From JBNAGF01 sp049801055 (GTDB taxonomy: Bacteria; Pseudomonadota; Alphaproteobacteria; Rhodobacterales; Rhodobacteraceae): a stretch of 64,000 nt of DNA. The stretch is taken from the NCBI RefSeq assembly GCF_049801055.1, contig NZ_JBNAGF010000002.1:310001-374000 (forward strand), written 5' to 3'. The notes below the pieces were generated by a model that did not search any database, had not been told where the DNA came from, and worked only from the letters and a program-made list of their open reading frames with translations. Made by a program: the position numbers and the translations under genes. Of the stretch, positions 15,199 through 22,892 are shown piece by piece (the first letter of the stretch is position 1; every line of letters starts with the position of its first letter).

Positions 15199-15237
15199 GG
15201 GCGGCAATTGAGGGGCGGTAATTGAGGGGCGGCGATT
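15199..15237 (+). repeat. Tandem 14-bp repeats
   Basis: GGGCGGCAATTGAG, then GGGCGGTAATTGAG, then a partial GGGCGGCGATT follow directly on one another. They end 23 bp before the -35 element of the structural-operon promoter, so they could also act as activator sites. Confidence 0.75.
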
Positions 15238-15260
15238 TGGAAATGGCGCGAAAATAGTTC

Positions 15261-15289
15261 TTGACAGTGTTCTCCTTTTGTGCTATAGT
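15261..15289 (+). promoter_or_regulatory. Strong sigma-70 promoter of the morphogenesis operon
   Basis: TTGACA (15261-15266), exactly 17 bp spacer, then TATAGT (15284-15289). The -35 is perfect and the -10 has one difference from consensus. Transcription from about 15296 would run into the terminase and head genes, which follow without a clear terminator up to 26955. Confidence 0.8.
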
Positions 15290-15324
15290 AAATATGATAA
15301 ACAACTAAGGGTCGTAAAACCGAA

Positions 15325-15651
15325 ATGGGAGTCGCGCCGCATGAAATGAAAGCGCCAAAGAGGCGCAGGAGCCAAGGTCAGATGGCCTTGGACTCTTTGG
15401 GCGTTCAAGACCCCTTCGAATACCTGCTGCTCTCCTATGCCAGCGAGAAGGACGAGACCAAGAAGCGGGAGCTTGCCCTTGAACTGTGCCCCTACCTCGT
15501 GCCGCGCCTCAAAGCTATCGACGTCCAGCACTCCGCCGCAGTCAACGTGACCGTGACCATCGGCGGCGATCCGATCCAGACCATCGACGCCACCGCAAAG
15601 GCGATTGCGGCCCCGTCAGATCAGTTTCTAGAGGGGGTAAAGGTCCAGTGA
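15325..15651 (+). CDS. Probable terminase small subunit
   Basis: A 108-residue protein before terL. RRRSQGQMALDSLGVQDPFEYLLLSYASEKDETKKRELALELCPYLVPRLKAIDVQ resembles the helical segment (P-Y-x-x-P-R-L-K) common in proteins encoded directly upstream of phage large terminases. A basic N-terminus could bind DNA. It would select phage DNA for packaging and regulate TerL. The assignment rests on position and this motif; no helix-turn-helix is obvious. Confidence 0.6.
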   Translation: MGVAPHEMKAPKRRRSQGQMALDSLGVQDPFEYLLLSYASEKDETKKRELALELCPYLVPRLKAIDVQHSAAVNVTVTIGGDPIQTIDATAKAIAAPSDQFLEGVKVQ

Positions 15652-15786
15652 CTACCTACCCCCCATCAAACGCCTTCGGGCGTCTACAGCGGCCCTTTGG
15701 TGAGAGGGCAGCTCTCCACCGGGGTCGGCCCGAAGCGAGCTTGACCGCCTTGTCTCGCTTTGGGTCGGCCTTGACGGATGTTCACT

Positions 15787-15811
15787 ATTTGTTCTCATCG
15801 GTAGAACAAAT
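15787..15811. promoter_or_regulatory. Perfect inverted repeat ATTTGTTCT-N7-AGAACAAAT
   Basis: Nine-base perfect arms between the small and large terminase genes. As RNA it would form a stable hairpin about 75 nt before the terL start; as DNA it could be a protein or packaging site. There is no T-run, so termination is unlikely. Confidence 0.5.
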
Positions 15812-15848
15812 GCAAAAAATGGAATATGTAGTGTCTGACACCGCTACC

Positions 15849-15864
15849 GTAATAGCCCTATCAC
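15849..15864 (+). repeat. Dispersed palindrome copy 3
   Basis: GTAATAGCCCTATCAC, 15 of 16 positions, in the spacer 20 bp before the terL start codon. Confidence 0.75.
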
Positions 15865-15883
15865 GCGGGCTAGGCGGTGTGTC

Positions 15884-17167
15884 GTGTCAACCGTCAATGT
15901 AAATATCCAGCTTCGCTCACACCAGCTTATTGCCCACGCTGCTGAAACCCGCTTTAGCGTCCTTGTCTGGCATCGCCGTGCAGGCAAGACATTCTACGTC
16001 ATTGCCAAGAAAGTAGCGAGGGCGATTGCTACTAAACGCCATGACTATCGGGCGTTCTATATCGCCCCTAGCTATAAGCAGGCGAAGGCGATTTCTTGGG
16101 ACTATATCAAAGCCTTCACCAAGGACATCCCCGGCACCAAAATCAATGAAGCAGAACTGCGCGTTGACTTGTTCAACGGGGCGCGCATCCAACTGCTAGG
16201 CGCAGAGCAATACGACAGCTTGCGTGGCAGATATGCCGATGATCTCACACTAGATGAGACCGCCCTCATCCCATCGGTTGCTTGGACAACAGTCCTTTCC
16301 CCGATGCTAGCCGACCGCAAAGGCCGCGCCACCTTTATTGGCACTCCTGCCGGTCGCATGAACTTGTTTCACGATCTTTGGGATTATGCCGACCCTGACA
16401 AAACCGATGCTGACCCTGAGTGGTCGCGGTCAATGCTGACGTTTCGCGATACAAACGTGCTGGATGACAGCGAAATCGCCCGAATGAAGCGGTTGATGAG
16501 CACTGAAATGTTCCGGCAGGAGCTAGAATGCTCATTTGATGCAGCGTTGCCCGGTGCTTACTACGCAACACAGATGGAAGCGGCGGCAGCGGAGAACCGC
16601 ATAACGAAGCTCGCCTATGACAGCGCGCACCCTGTTATCTGTGCTGTTGACTTGGGCTTCGCTGACGCTCTGGCGATCTGGTATGCTCAACAGGTCGGCA
16701 ACACCATCCAAATCTTTGATTATGAAGAACATCACGGCATGAGCTTGGACGCTCTTGCTAAGCACTGGCATGATAAGCCGTTCCCCATTGACCAAGTCAT
16801 TCTGCCCCATGACGCCAAAGTCAGAGAGCTTGGCACTGGCAAGTCACGGCTAGAAATCCTCCAACAGCGCGGCGTTGACGGTATTATCTGCCGTAATATC
16901 CCTATAACAGATGGAATTGAGGCGACCCGCCTCATGCTGGCGCGCTGCTACTTTGACAAGCAGGGCTGTGAGCTAGGGCTAGAAGCTCTGAGAGCCTACC
17001 GCAGCGAATACGACGACAAGCGCAAAGTTCAGCGCCTCACCCCCTTACACGATTGGTCAAGCCACGGTGCCGACGCGCTGCGATACCTCGCAGTCGGCAT
17101 TGATGACGTGACTATCGGCGGGTGGGCTCCGCTTGATACCAGCTACGAAGAAAGGCTGATATTCTAA
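15884..17167 (+). CDS. terL: Terminase large subunit
   Basis: A 427-residue packaging motor. The ATPase domain has FSVLVWHRRAGKTF (Walker A, residues about 25-37), FYIAPSYKQAKAISW, and DDLTLDETALIP (Walker B plus catalytic Glu), followed by RATFIGTPAGRMNLF (coupling motif). The RNase H-like nuclease domain starts at VICAVDLGFADALAIWY and ends with HDWSSHGADALRYLAVG, providing the acidic metal ligands. The GTG start at 15884 gives a normal length. It cuts and translocates phage DNA into the procapsid through the portal encoded next, whose ATG overlaps the terL stop. A degenerate palindrome copy lies within at 16893. Confidence 0.93.
   Translation: MSTVNVNIQLRSHQLIAHAAETRFSVLVWHRRAGKTFYVIAKKVARAIATKRHDYRAFYIAPSYKQAKAISWDYIKAFTKDIPGTKINEAELRVDLFNGARIQLLGAEQYDSLRGRYADDLTLDETALIPSVAWTTVLSPMLADRKGRATFIGTPAGRMNLFHDLWDYADPDKTDADPEWSRSMLTFRDTNVLDDSEIARMKRLMSTEMFRQELECSFDAALPGAYYATQMEAAAAENRITKLAYDSAHPVICAVDLGFADALAIWYAQQVGNTIQIFDYEEHHGMSLDALAKHWHDKPFPIDQVILPHDAKVRELGTGKSRLEILQQRGVDGIICRNIPITDGIEATRLMLARCYFDKQGCELGLEALRAYRSEYDDKRKVQRLTPLHDWSSHGADALRYLAVGIDDVTIGGWAPLDTSYEERLIF
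16893..16908 (+). repeat. Dispersed palindrome, degenerate copy 4
   Basis: GTAATATCCCTATAAC matches 14 of 16 and is read as R-N-I-P-I-T in terL, again in the shared codon phase. It may be partly a coincidence of the conserved TerL sequence here. Confidence 0.4.
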
Positions 17168-19221
17168 TGGCTAAGCCAGCATCCAAACGCTACGGCATCC
17201 AGCAATCACAGACTGATTACCGGCTAGGCTCCGCGATCAGAGAGGAACTGACGCGGGCTGAGGGCTATGACGGCAATGAGCTAGACGCCAATCGTCAGAA
17301 ATCAATGAACTACTACTTTGCTCGCCCACGCGGCGACGAAATTGCCGGTCGCAGCCAAATGATTAGCCCCGATGTAAGCCAGATGGTCAACGCTGTATCG
17401 GCTCAATTGCTGCCGATGCTGACAACGGACGCCTCAGTTACCTTCAAAGCATCTGGCGCTGACGATGCAGAAAGCGCCAAGGCTGAAAGCCTCGCTGTTT
17501 CAGATCAGATTATGGAGCACAATGAAGGCTTTATGTGCATCCAAGAAGCGATCAGGGATGCGCTGTTGTCCCGCAATGGCGTTGTCAAAGTTGATGTTGA
17601 AGACGATGTTCAAACCCTCACAATCACGGTTCCTGACAACGCCTCTGACGCTGAGGTAGCGATCCTACTTGTGCCAGCCGCGCCGAATGAAACCCGTGAA
17701 ATCAATGAAGCTGGCAACAAGATCAAGGTAACGCGCGTCAATCGCAGCTTCACCATCGCAAGTCCGCCTATTGAACATATGGTGTGGCGCGCAAACTGGC
17801 CTTCCCGTGACCTTGAGCAAGTCCCGTTTATTGCTGAGCGCGTTTACTACACTCGATCAGACCTAGTTGAGCTAGGCGTGTCCAAGAAGACCGCAGACGC
17901 CTTGCCAAGCATGGACAGTGAGCGCCACACCGACACCAGCCGCAACCGCAGCACTCAGCCAGCCTTTGAGGCAGCGACACGCGAAATGGACGTGATTGAA
18001 TGCTATTGGGCTTACATCCTCTATGACAGCGACAATGACGGTATTGCCGAGCGCCATAAGGTCTTGCTGGCAGGCGAAGACATTGTGCTGTCAGATGAAG
18101 TGGTTGAGTGGGTGCCTTATGCAATCGGCTCTTGCTACATCACAGCCCACAGGCTGACAGGCGAGAGCTTGGCAGATCACACCTACTACGTCCAAGACGG
18201 TAAGACTTGGGTGCTGCGTCAGTGGATGGATAACCTTGCTTTTGTCAATCATGGCCGCGTTGTTTATCATCCTACTGAGACAAACGGCAGGGACGTTAAC
18301 TCAAAAATCCTCAATCACCCTATCCGGTCAAACAATCCCGCAAACGTCCATCAGTTTACCTATCAGGACACAGGGCCAAGCAACCTAGCCGCGCTCAAAT
18401 ACTATGATGAGCGCAGGACCGAAAGCGGCGGCGCTGCACTCGATCAGCTAGGCGCTAACATGCAAATCGCTGGCGAAACCGCTCATGGTGTTGAGCGGCA
18501 ATATGCAGCGAAAGAACTGATGGTAGCCATGTTTGCTGCTAACTTCGCTGAGACCGTGCTCAAGCCGCTTTGGCTTTGTATGCACAAGACCATGCGCACT
18601 TTCGCCAATGCTCCAATTGAAATGGAGATTAGTGACCAGTGGGTGACGGTCGATCCGACACAATGGCCTGAGCGTAAGCGCGCCAAGGTCACGGCTGGCC
18701 TGAGTGTTGGTCAGAGGATGCACATTCAAAATTCGCTACAGCAATCCATTCAAATCCACATGGCAGCGCAGCAACAGGGCAAAACTGGCATCCTGAGCGA
18801 CGATCAGACCCTCTACAGAACCTTGACCCGCTGGCTGCAGCTGGCAGGCGTCGAAGACCCTGATAGCTTCTGGATTGATCCATCATCGCCACAAGCGCAG
18901 CAGGCCGCTCAGCAGATGCAAGCGATGGCTCAGCAGCAACAGCAGCAACAACAGCAGATGCAAGAAACCGTCTACGCATCACAGCTACAGCTAGAAGCTG
19001 ACAAGCTCGCTGCTGAAATGCAGCGTTTCCGTGAAGAAATCCAATTCAAGCGCGAAGAAGCCGCCCTGAAAGCTGAAATCGAAGAAGCCAAAATTGTCGG
19101 CAACGCCACGACAGAATTGGAGAAACAGCAAAATGAAATCCTTAACCGCGAAAACTCTAACCGCGAAGCAAGCGCAAGTGCTGGAGGCAGCATTGCCGGT
19201 AATGGAGGCACTGAACAATGA
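17167..19221 (+). CDS. Portal (head-tail connector) protein, podovirus type
   Basis: A 684-residue protein directly after terL. RQKSMNYYFARPRGDEIAGRSQMISPDVSQMVNAVSAQLLPML is the usual portal start. The region with YDSDNDGIAERHKVLLAGEDIVLSD and HRLTGESLADHTYYVQDGKTWVLRQWMDN resembles portals of SU10/phiEco32-type podoviruses. The C-terminal 150 residues are a Gln-rich coiled coil including nine consecutive Gln (about 18931-18957), likely the crown/barrel. Twelve copies would form the DNA entry ring at one capsid vertex. The stop overlaps the ATG at 19218, and a different frame opens at 19133 inside its end. Confidence 0.88.
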   Translation: MAKPASKRYGIQQSQTDYRLGSAIREELTRAEGYDGNELDANRQKSMNYYFARPRGDEIAGRSQMISPDVSQMVNAVSAQLLPMLTTDASVTFKASGADDAESAKAESLAVSDQIMEHNEGFMCIQEAIRDALLSRNGVVKVDVEDDVQTLTITVPDNASDAEVAILLVPAAPNETREINEAGNKIKVTRVNRSFTIASPPIEHMVWRANWPSRDLEQVPFIAERVYYTRSDLVELGVSKKTADALPSMDSERHTDTSRNRSTQPAFEAATREMDVIECYWAYILYDSDNDGIAERHKVLLAGEDIVLSDEVVEWVPYAIGSCYITAHRLTGESLADHTYYVQDGKTWVLRQWMDNLAFVNHGRVVYHPTETNGRDVNSKILNHPIRSNNPANVHQFTYQDTGPSNLAALKYYDERRTESGGAALDQLGANMQIAGETAHGVERQYAAKELMVAMFAANFAETVLKPLWLCMHKTMRTFANAPIEMEISDQWVTVDPTQWPERKRAKVTAGLSVGQRMHIQNSLQQSIQIHMAAQQQGKTGILSDDQTLYRTLTRWLQLAGVEDPDSFWIDPSSPQAQQAAQQMQAMAQQQQQQQQQMQETVYASQLQLEADKLAAEMQRFREEIQFKREEAALKAEIEEAKIVGNATTELEKQQNEILNRENSNREASASAGGSIAGNGGTEQ

Positions 19222-19378
19222 GCGAGAAATCATCCTCGTGGAACGCTGGATTAGCGCCAATCCCCAAGAGGACGCACAAGCAATCAGAGCGTCAATCATC
19301 GCGGGTAGAGAGCAAATCCAGCAAGCCAAAGCAGCCCTCGACGAATACGAAGACGCAAGAGCCGAGGACGCCGCATAA
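19133..19378 (+). CDS. Small overlapping phage gene between portal and scaffold
   Basis: Eighty-one residues beginning inside the portal gene (89-bp overlap) and ending inside the longest scaffold frame (161-bp overlap). The translation KQAQVLEAALPVMEALNNEREIILVERWISANPQEDAQAIRASIIAGREQIQQAKAALDEYEDA is a well-formed amphipathic helical protein, more protein-like than either overlapping frame over the same bases. A GGAG lies 10 nt before the ATG. Function unknown; small helical proteins at this position occur in other podovirus-like head modules. Confidence 0.6.
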   Translation: MKSLTAKTLTAKQAQVLEAALPVMEALNNEREIILVERWISANPQEDAQAIRASIIAGREQIQQAKAALDEYEDARAEDAA

Positions 19379-20303
19379 GCGCGAAGTGCCGCAGTCTCAG
19401 CCTGTTACCGAGGCTGACAAGATTGATGCTGTTGCTAGCTTGTTCGAAGAGCCTGACGGTAGTGACACTCTGGCAGAAAACAGTAGTGGCGTCAGTGACG
19501 ACGAACAGCAGAGGCAGGAGGACCATGTAGAGGTAGTTTCATCCCTTGTTGACGGTTCTCCTGCCAATTCTGACGACGACGACGACAACCGTAATAGCCC
19601 TATTACGGAAGAAGACGACGACAGCGTAAGCCTCGCTAGCGTAGCTGAGGCATTGGAGGTTGAACCAGCTGACCTCTATGAAGTGCAAGTGCCTCTTGGT
19701 GACGGTGAAACCGTCACGCTTGGGCAACTCAAAGACGCATACAAGGATCAAACCGAAGCGGAACGCATTCTCACTGAGCGGCGTTCTCAGGCGGATCAAA
19801 GAGAAGTCGCGCTCATGCAAGAGCAGCACTTCATGCAGAATATGTTTGAAGCGTTGAAGGGGCAGATAACCCCGGAAATGGCTCAATACATTTCCAACCA
19901 TGACAAGCAAGTAGACGCTGAGGAGCGTCTAGCTCTGTCAAGGGTGGTGCCTGATTTACAGGGCAAAACCGACCGCGTTCAATTCTTTGAAAAGGCGGTC
20001 AAACGCATGGCCACAGTAACCGGGCGCTCCGAACAGGAGAGCGCAATTCGGCTGGGGATGCTGCGCGGGCGAGGGTCCGCTTTAGACATCAAGTTCTTAC
20101 ACGCCGCCATAGAGGCATTCGAAGAACTGGACCGCTTGAAAGGTTATCGGAATGACGCTGAGAGGCACAAAGACCTTCCGAAAACAAAACGAAGCGGCGG
20201 CAAACGCGGTGTAGCCGACAGGCTCACCAGAGCAAAGAAACTAGCCGCTGGCGGCACCGATGCAGACATTGCGCGAGGCGTCAGTGAGCTTCTTGGAGGT
20301 TAA
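19218..20303 (+). CDS. Capsid scaffolding protein (start uncertain)
   Basis: Up to 361 residues. Position between portal and capsid, acidic composition (runs of Asp/Glu near residues 120-135) and a helical centre (YKDQTEAERILTERRSQADQREVALMQEQHFMQNMFEAL) indicate an internal scaffold that shapes the procapsid and then leaves. The ATG at 19218 has GGAGG 9 nt upstream and overlaps the portal stop, but the first 56 codons read as S/K/Q/P-rich filler over the overlapping 19133 gene. A GTG at 19386 just after that gene's stop is an alternative start. A perfect dispersed-palindrome copy lies in the acidic linker (19591). Confidence 0.75.
   Translation: MSEKSSSWNAGLAPIPKRTHKQSERQSSRVESKSSKPKQPSTNTKTQEPRTPHKREVPQSQPVTEADKIDAVASLFEEPDGSDTLAENSSGVSDDEQQRQEDHVEVVSSLVDGSPANSDDDDDNRNSPITEEDDDSVSLASVAEALEVEPADLYEVQVPLGDGETVTLGQLKDAYKDQTEAERILTERRSQADQREVALMQEQHFMQNMFEALKGQITPEMAQYISNHDKQVDAEERLALSRVVPDLQGKTDRVQFFEKAVKRMATVTGRSEQESAIRLGMLRGRGSALDIKFLHAAIEAFEELDRLKGYRNDAERHKDLPKTKRSGGKRGVADRLTRAKKLAAGGTDADIARGVSELLGG
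19591..19606 (+). repeat. Dispersed palindrome copy 5, exact
   Basis: GTAATAGCCCTATTAC exactly. Here the arms extend to 9 bp (CCGTAATAG-CC-CTATTACGG, 19589-19608). It is read as R-N-S-P-I-T in the acidic linker of the scaffold protein. Confidence 0.9.
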
Positions 20304-20308
20304 CCAAA

Positions 20309-21349
20309 ATGGCCACAAGCGACCATTGGTCAAGCGCCGACCTTAAAGGCGTAGCCCACGGCGGGTTGATTAACGAAGACGTCATGCAGAAAATCTGGGA
20401 CATTTCCCGCATTCCTCTGCCGCTGACTGACATGATCGGCACTGACAATGCCGACAATTCCTACACGGAATGGACAGAAGACAAGCTGTCTGACCCAGAT
20501 ACCGCCAATGCCAAAGTTGATGGTCAAGACTTGACCGGAAACGACGCCAAGGGCGGCGCGCGTATCGGCAATCACTGTCAGATCAGCACCAAAAACGTGT
20601 CTGTCACTGAGCGCGCACAATCCAGCGATACCGTAGGCCGCGCAAATGAACTGAGCTATCAGGTTATGATGCGGCAAAGGGAGCTTCGACGTGACGTTGA
20701 AGCTATCACCATGACAAACCAAGGCTCTCAAGCCGACAATGGCGACACTACCCCCGGTAAGGCCGCTGGACTTGGTGCTATGATTACTCAGGGTGATAGG
20801 CCAAGTGACGCAACAGGCGGCGGTTTCAGCAATGGCGCTTGGACTGCCTACACTCCCGGCACTAAACGCGCTCTCACTGAGACAATGGTGCGGGATGTAG
20901 CACAGCTTGTTTGGGAAGCTGGCGGCGATCCATCGGTGATTATGTCAACGCCTACCATGATCCGCCAACTGTCCAGCTTCATGTTCACCGACAGTGCAAG
21001 GATTGCGACGCTCACAGCAGAGACCAATCAAAACGGCCCTGCAACGGCAATGGGTTCTGTCAACGTGTTCCTGACTGACTTTGGCGTAGAGCTAAAGATG
21101 GTTCCAAACCGTTTGCAGCAAACCCATGACAGCCTTGGTGGCACTACCGGCGATGCCTGTCATGCCTATGTGATTGATCCGGCATATATGCGCCACGGGC
21201 ATCTTAAAGGATACCGCACTGAGCCTCTTGCCAAAACCGGCCTCGCTGACAAGCGCAGCATGGCTATTGATTGGACAACTAAGGTGCTCAACCGCGAAGC
21301 CCACGGCATCATTGCTGACCTCGACTATACGGCGGCGGTCACGGCGTAA
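20309..21349 (+). CDS. Major capsid protein, SU10-like (DUF5309)
   Basis: A 346-residue protein after the scaffold. LINEDVMQKIWDISRIPLPLTDMIGTDNADNSYTEWTEDKLSDPD near the N-terminus, then CQISTKNVSVTERAQSSDTVGRANELSYQVMMRQRELRRDVEAI and the IDPAYMRHGHLKGYRTEPLAKTGLADKRSMAIDWTTKVLN end, match the DUF5309/SU10 major capsid family, an HK97-fold group. It forms the icosahedral shell. The next gene's ATG overlaps its stop (TAATG). Confidence 0.88.
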   Translation: MATSDHWSSADLKGVAHGGLINEDVMQKIWDISRIPLPLTDMIGTDNADNSYTEWTEDKLSDPDTANAKVDGQDLTGNDAKGGARIGNHCQISTKNVSVTERAQSSDTVGRANELSYQVMMRQRELRRDVEAITMTNQGSQADNGDTTPGKAAGLGAMITQGDRPSDATGGGFSNGAWTAYTPGTKRALTETMVRDVAQLVWEAGGDPSVIMSTPTMIRQLSSFMFTDSARIATLTAETNQNGPATAMGSVNVFLTDFGVELKMVPNRLQQTHDSLGGTTGDACHAYVIDPAYMRHGHLKGYRTEPLAKTGLADKRSMAIDWTTKVLNREAHGIIADLDYTAAVTA

Positions 21350-21633
21350 TGGCCCATAAACTCCATATCAGCGGCGATACCGTTACACGCCGGGATTTTG
21401 CTGATGTGGATCAGCAGAAAGCCCTTACGAGGGCTTTCCGCGACCTCAATAACGGTCGCACCAGACGGGATAACAATGACCCGTTCAACGAAGCTTTCAG
21501 CATCACGCCTGACATGTGGGGGCTTCTGCAAAAGACCAATCCTGAGCTTTTCGATAGCGACCCAAGACGTCGCCACAAAGCTTGGAAAGCCTTTGCGAAC
21601 ACCAGCGAAGGCAGAGCATTAAGGGTGAAATGA
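21349..21633 (+). CDS. Small head-region protein, unknown
   Basis: Ninety-four residues, polar and basic (FRDLNNGRTRRDNNDPFNEAFSITPDMWGLLQKTNPELFDSDPRRRHKAWKAF). No family recognised. Start overlaps the capsid stop and the next gene begins one base after its stop. From its place after the capsid gene it may be a head-completion or decoration protein. Confidence 0.65.
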   Translation: MAHKLHISGDTVTRRDFADVDQQKALTRAFRDLNNGRTRRDNNDPFNEAFSITPDMWGLLQKTNPELFDSDPRRRHKAWKAFANTSEGRALRVK

Positions 21634-21634
21634 C

Positions 21635-22090
21635 ATGGCACTAATCAGAGCGCGTCAGCGCACTCTCACGGCGGTCAGCCCACACAACGCCAACCGCAAT
21701 GTGATTATCCCCAACCGCCCGAAACTAGGGCCACGCATCCCGGAAGCTCAGGACGTTGACACGGTTACTGTGACCGGACCAGAAGGGTCAGGCGTCTTTG
21801 GCATAAATTTTCCTCATCCCGGAAAGTTCCGGGTTTACCTGACGATGCTGAATAACTCGGATGGCGTCTATCACCCGCTAAGCGGTGACATAATGCAGGT
21901 CACGCAATGCGGCGAGCCGCTAAGGTGTAGTTGGTCTGCACCCACGGCATTTGGATATAAGAACGCCTCTTTCACCTACTACGCCAGCAAAGCCGCGCCG
22001 GTCACGTTCACCTTGGCGAACTGTAGTGACGCTGAGCCGGATTTCCACGCCACCTACGGCCACTTCTATGCAAGGGAGGTGAGGGCATGA
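21635..22090 (+). CDS. Virion protein of unknown function, beta-rich
   Basis: A 151-residue protein. A disordered basic start is followed by alternating strands (TVTVTGPEGSGVFGINFPHPGKFRVYLTMLNNSDGVYHPLSGDIMQVTQCG). A jelly-roll-like cement protein or head-tail adaptor would fit the position, but no homologue is recognised. Overlaps the next gene by 4 bases. Confidence 0.65.
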   Translation: MALIRARQRTLTAVSPHNANRNVIIPNRPKLGPRIPEAQDVDTVTVTGPEGSGVFGINFPHPGKFRVYLTMLNNSDGVYHPLSGDIMQVTQCGEPLRCSWSAPTAFGYKNASFTYYASKAAPVTFTLANCSDAEPDFHATYGHFYAREVRA

Positions 22091-22467
22091 CGCCGCAAGA
22101 TACCGACACCCGTAATAGCCCTATTACACAAACTGTGCCGAAGGTTGATCCCAACAATCTGACGTTCATGCAGCAGCTATATATCTCGCTCAAACGGGGC
22201 GGGAATATCGACCAGCTTGAGGAAATCTTGACGGATGTAGACACCGGCAAACTATCCGCAATCATCATGCACAATGCCCACGTTGTTTGGCGTTGGGAAG
22301 CACCTGACACAATCGAAGTAGTCAGCATTTTCGGGGATATGCAGCTTGTGAAAGAGTTCTATCCGGTAGCGCGGCTTATGGGCGCTACCAAGTGGAAATG
22401 GGATGGCCGCAACGGCTGGACCCGTGTTCTCCAAATGCTCAATTCATTGGAACAGGGGGTAGCATAA
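22087..22467 (+). CDS. Phage structural-operon protein, unknown
   Basis: A 126-residue protein. Residues 8-16 carry the N-S-P-I-T insertion encoded by the dispersed palindrome; the rest (FMQQLYISLKRGGNIDQLEEILTDVDTGKLSAIIMHNAHVVWRWE, then ARLMGATKWKWDGRNGWTRVLQML) looks like a compact alpha/beta domain. The W-x-W-x-G-R-x-G-W ending recurs in small phage proteins of unknown role. ATG overlaps the preceding stop and the next ATG overlaps its stop. Confidence 0.65.
   Translation: MTPQDTDTRNSPITQTVPKVDPNNLTFMQQLYISLKRGGNIDQLEEILTDVDTGKLSAIIMHNAHVVWRWEAPDTIEVVSIFGDMQLVKEFYPVARLMGATKWKWDGRNGWTRVLQMLNSLEQGVA
22112..22127 (+). repeat. Dispersed palindrome copy 6, exact
   Basis: GTAATAGCCCTATTAC exactly, followed by ACAA, read as R-N-S-P-I-T-Q close to the N-terminus of the 22087 gene product. 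Confidence 0.9.
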
Positions 22468-22880
22468 TGGGCGGAAGTTCGAGCAGCAGCGCCAGCACAA
22501 ACACAGGTCAATTTGAAGCTCAGAACAGCTTTATGGAGCAGCTTCTAGGCGGGATGGTTGACCAACCCAACTCAACCTTTGGCATGGATATGTTCGGCAA
22601 TGTTGTCGGCAATCCTATGGCACCATTTTGGGCTGGCGGCTTTGATCCGATGCAGCAAGGCATGAACGCCTTTTCTGCACTCGGTGGCAACGTCAATCCT
22701 CAGCAGCAGCAAGGCTTAGCGGCCAATACTCAGCAGGTTCAAACCAACTTGCAGGAGCAACTAGAGAAGCGGCGCAGAGCGAACGCGAAACGCAGAAACC
22801 AGAAACCTGACACAGCAAAGAAACCAGCACCAAAGAACAAGGCTCCGCAGCTTACCGGGCCTGACTCTTGGTATAAATAA
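22467..22880 (+). CDS. Gly/Ser-start virion-type protein A
   Basis: A 137-residue protein opening MGGSSSSSASTNTGQFEAQNSF, with a G/M/F/Q-rich middle and a basic C-terminus (EKRRRANAKRRNQKPDTAKKPAPKNK). Such MGG-Ser starts are frequent in podovirus internal or tail proteins. The following gene product starts the same way (MGGKQSSSNAS), so the two may be diverged duplicates or share a sorting signal for the virion. Function otherwise unknown. Confidence 0.65.
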   Translation: MGGSSSSSASTNTGQFEAQNSFMEQLLGGMVDQPNSTFGMDMFGNVVGNPMAPFWAGGFDPMQQGMNAFSALGGNVNPQQQQGLAANTQQVQTNLQEQLEKRRRANAKRRNQKPDTAKKPAPKNKAPQLTGPDSWYK

Positions 22881-22892
22881 AGGTAATGTGTC

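Larger units (their letters stand above)
14946..15324. other. Non-coding repeat-rich and AT-rich region, candidate replication origin
   Basis: Immediately after the P-loop gene come three exact tandem copies of AATTAACGGGG (14945-14977), the first starting at the last base of the stop codon. About 200 bp on, inverted partial copies CCCCGTTAAT and CCGTTAATT (15175-15193) appear. Between them is a markedly AT-rich tract (about 15035-15120). Next come 2.7 tandem copies of a 14-mer GGGCGGYAATTGAG (15199-15237). Iterons flanking an AT-rich unwinding tract beside a replication ATPase gene are the classical layout of an origin. No open frame is credible here. Confidence 0.55.
15652..15883. other. 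Spacer before terL with an inverted repeat and a palindrome copy
   Basis: A GTG-initiated frame overlaps this spacer, but its Arg/Ser-rich translation looks non-coding, so I leave it as spacer. It contains ATTTGTTCT-N7-AGAACAAAT (15787-15811), perfect 9-bp arms, and a dispersed-palindrome copy (15849-15864) 20 bp before the terL start. Packaging recognition (pac/cos) or translational control of terL are possible roles. Confidence 0.5.

Noticed and set aside
14945..15237. Tandem repeats considered as a CRISPR array
   Set aside because: Units are 11 and 14 bp, directly adjacent with no spacers, and there are no cas genes.
15787..15811. Inverted repeat as a LexA (SOS) box
   Set aside because: The alphaproteobacterial LexA box is the direct repeat GTTC-N7-GTTC; here the arrangement is GTTC-N9-GAAC.
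15648..15902. GTG-initiated 84-codon frame overlapping the small-terminase stop
   Set aside because: Arg/Ser-rich, protein-unlike translation; contains a 9-bp inverted repeat and overlaps the terL start; better explained as spacer.
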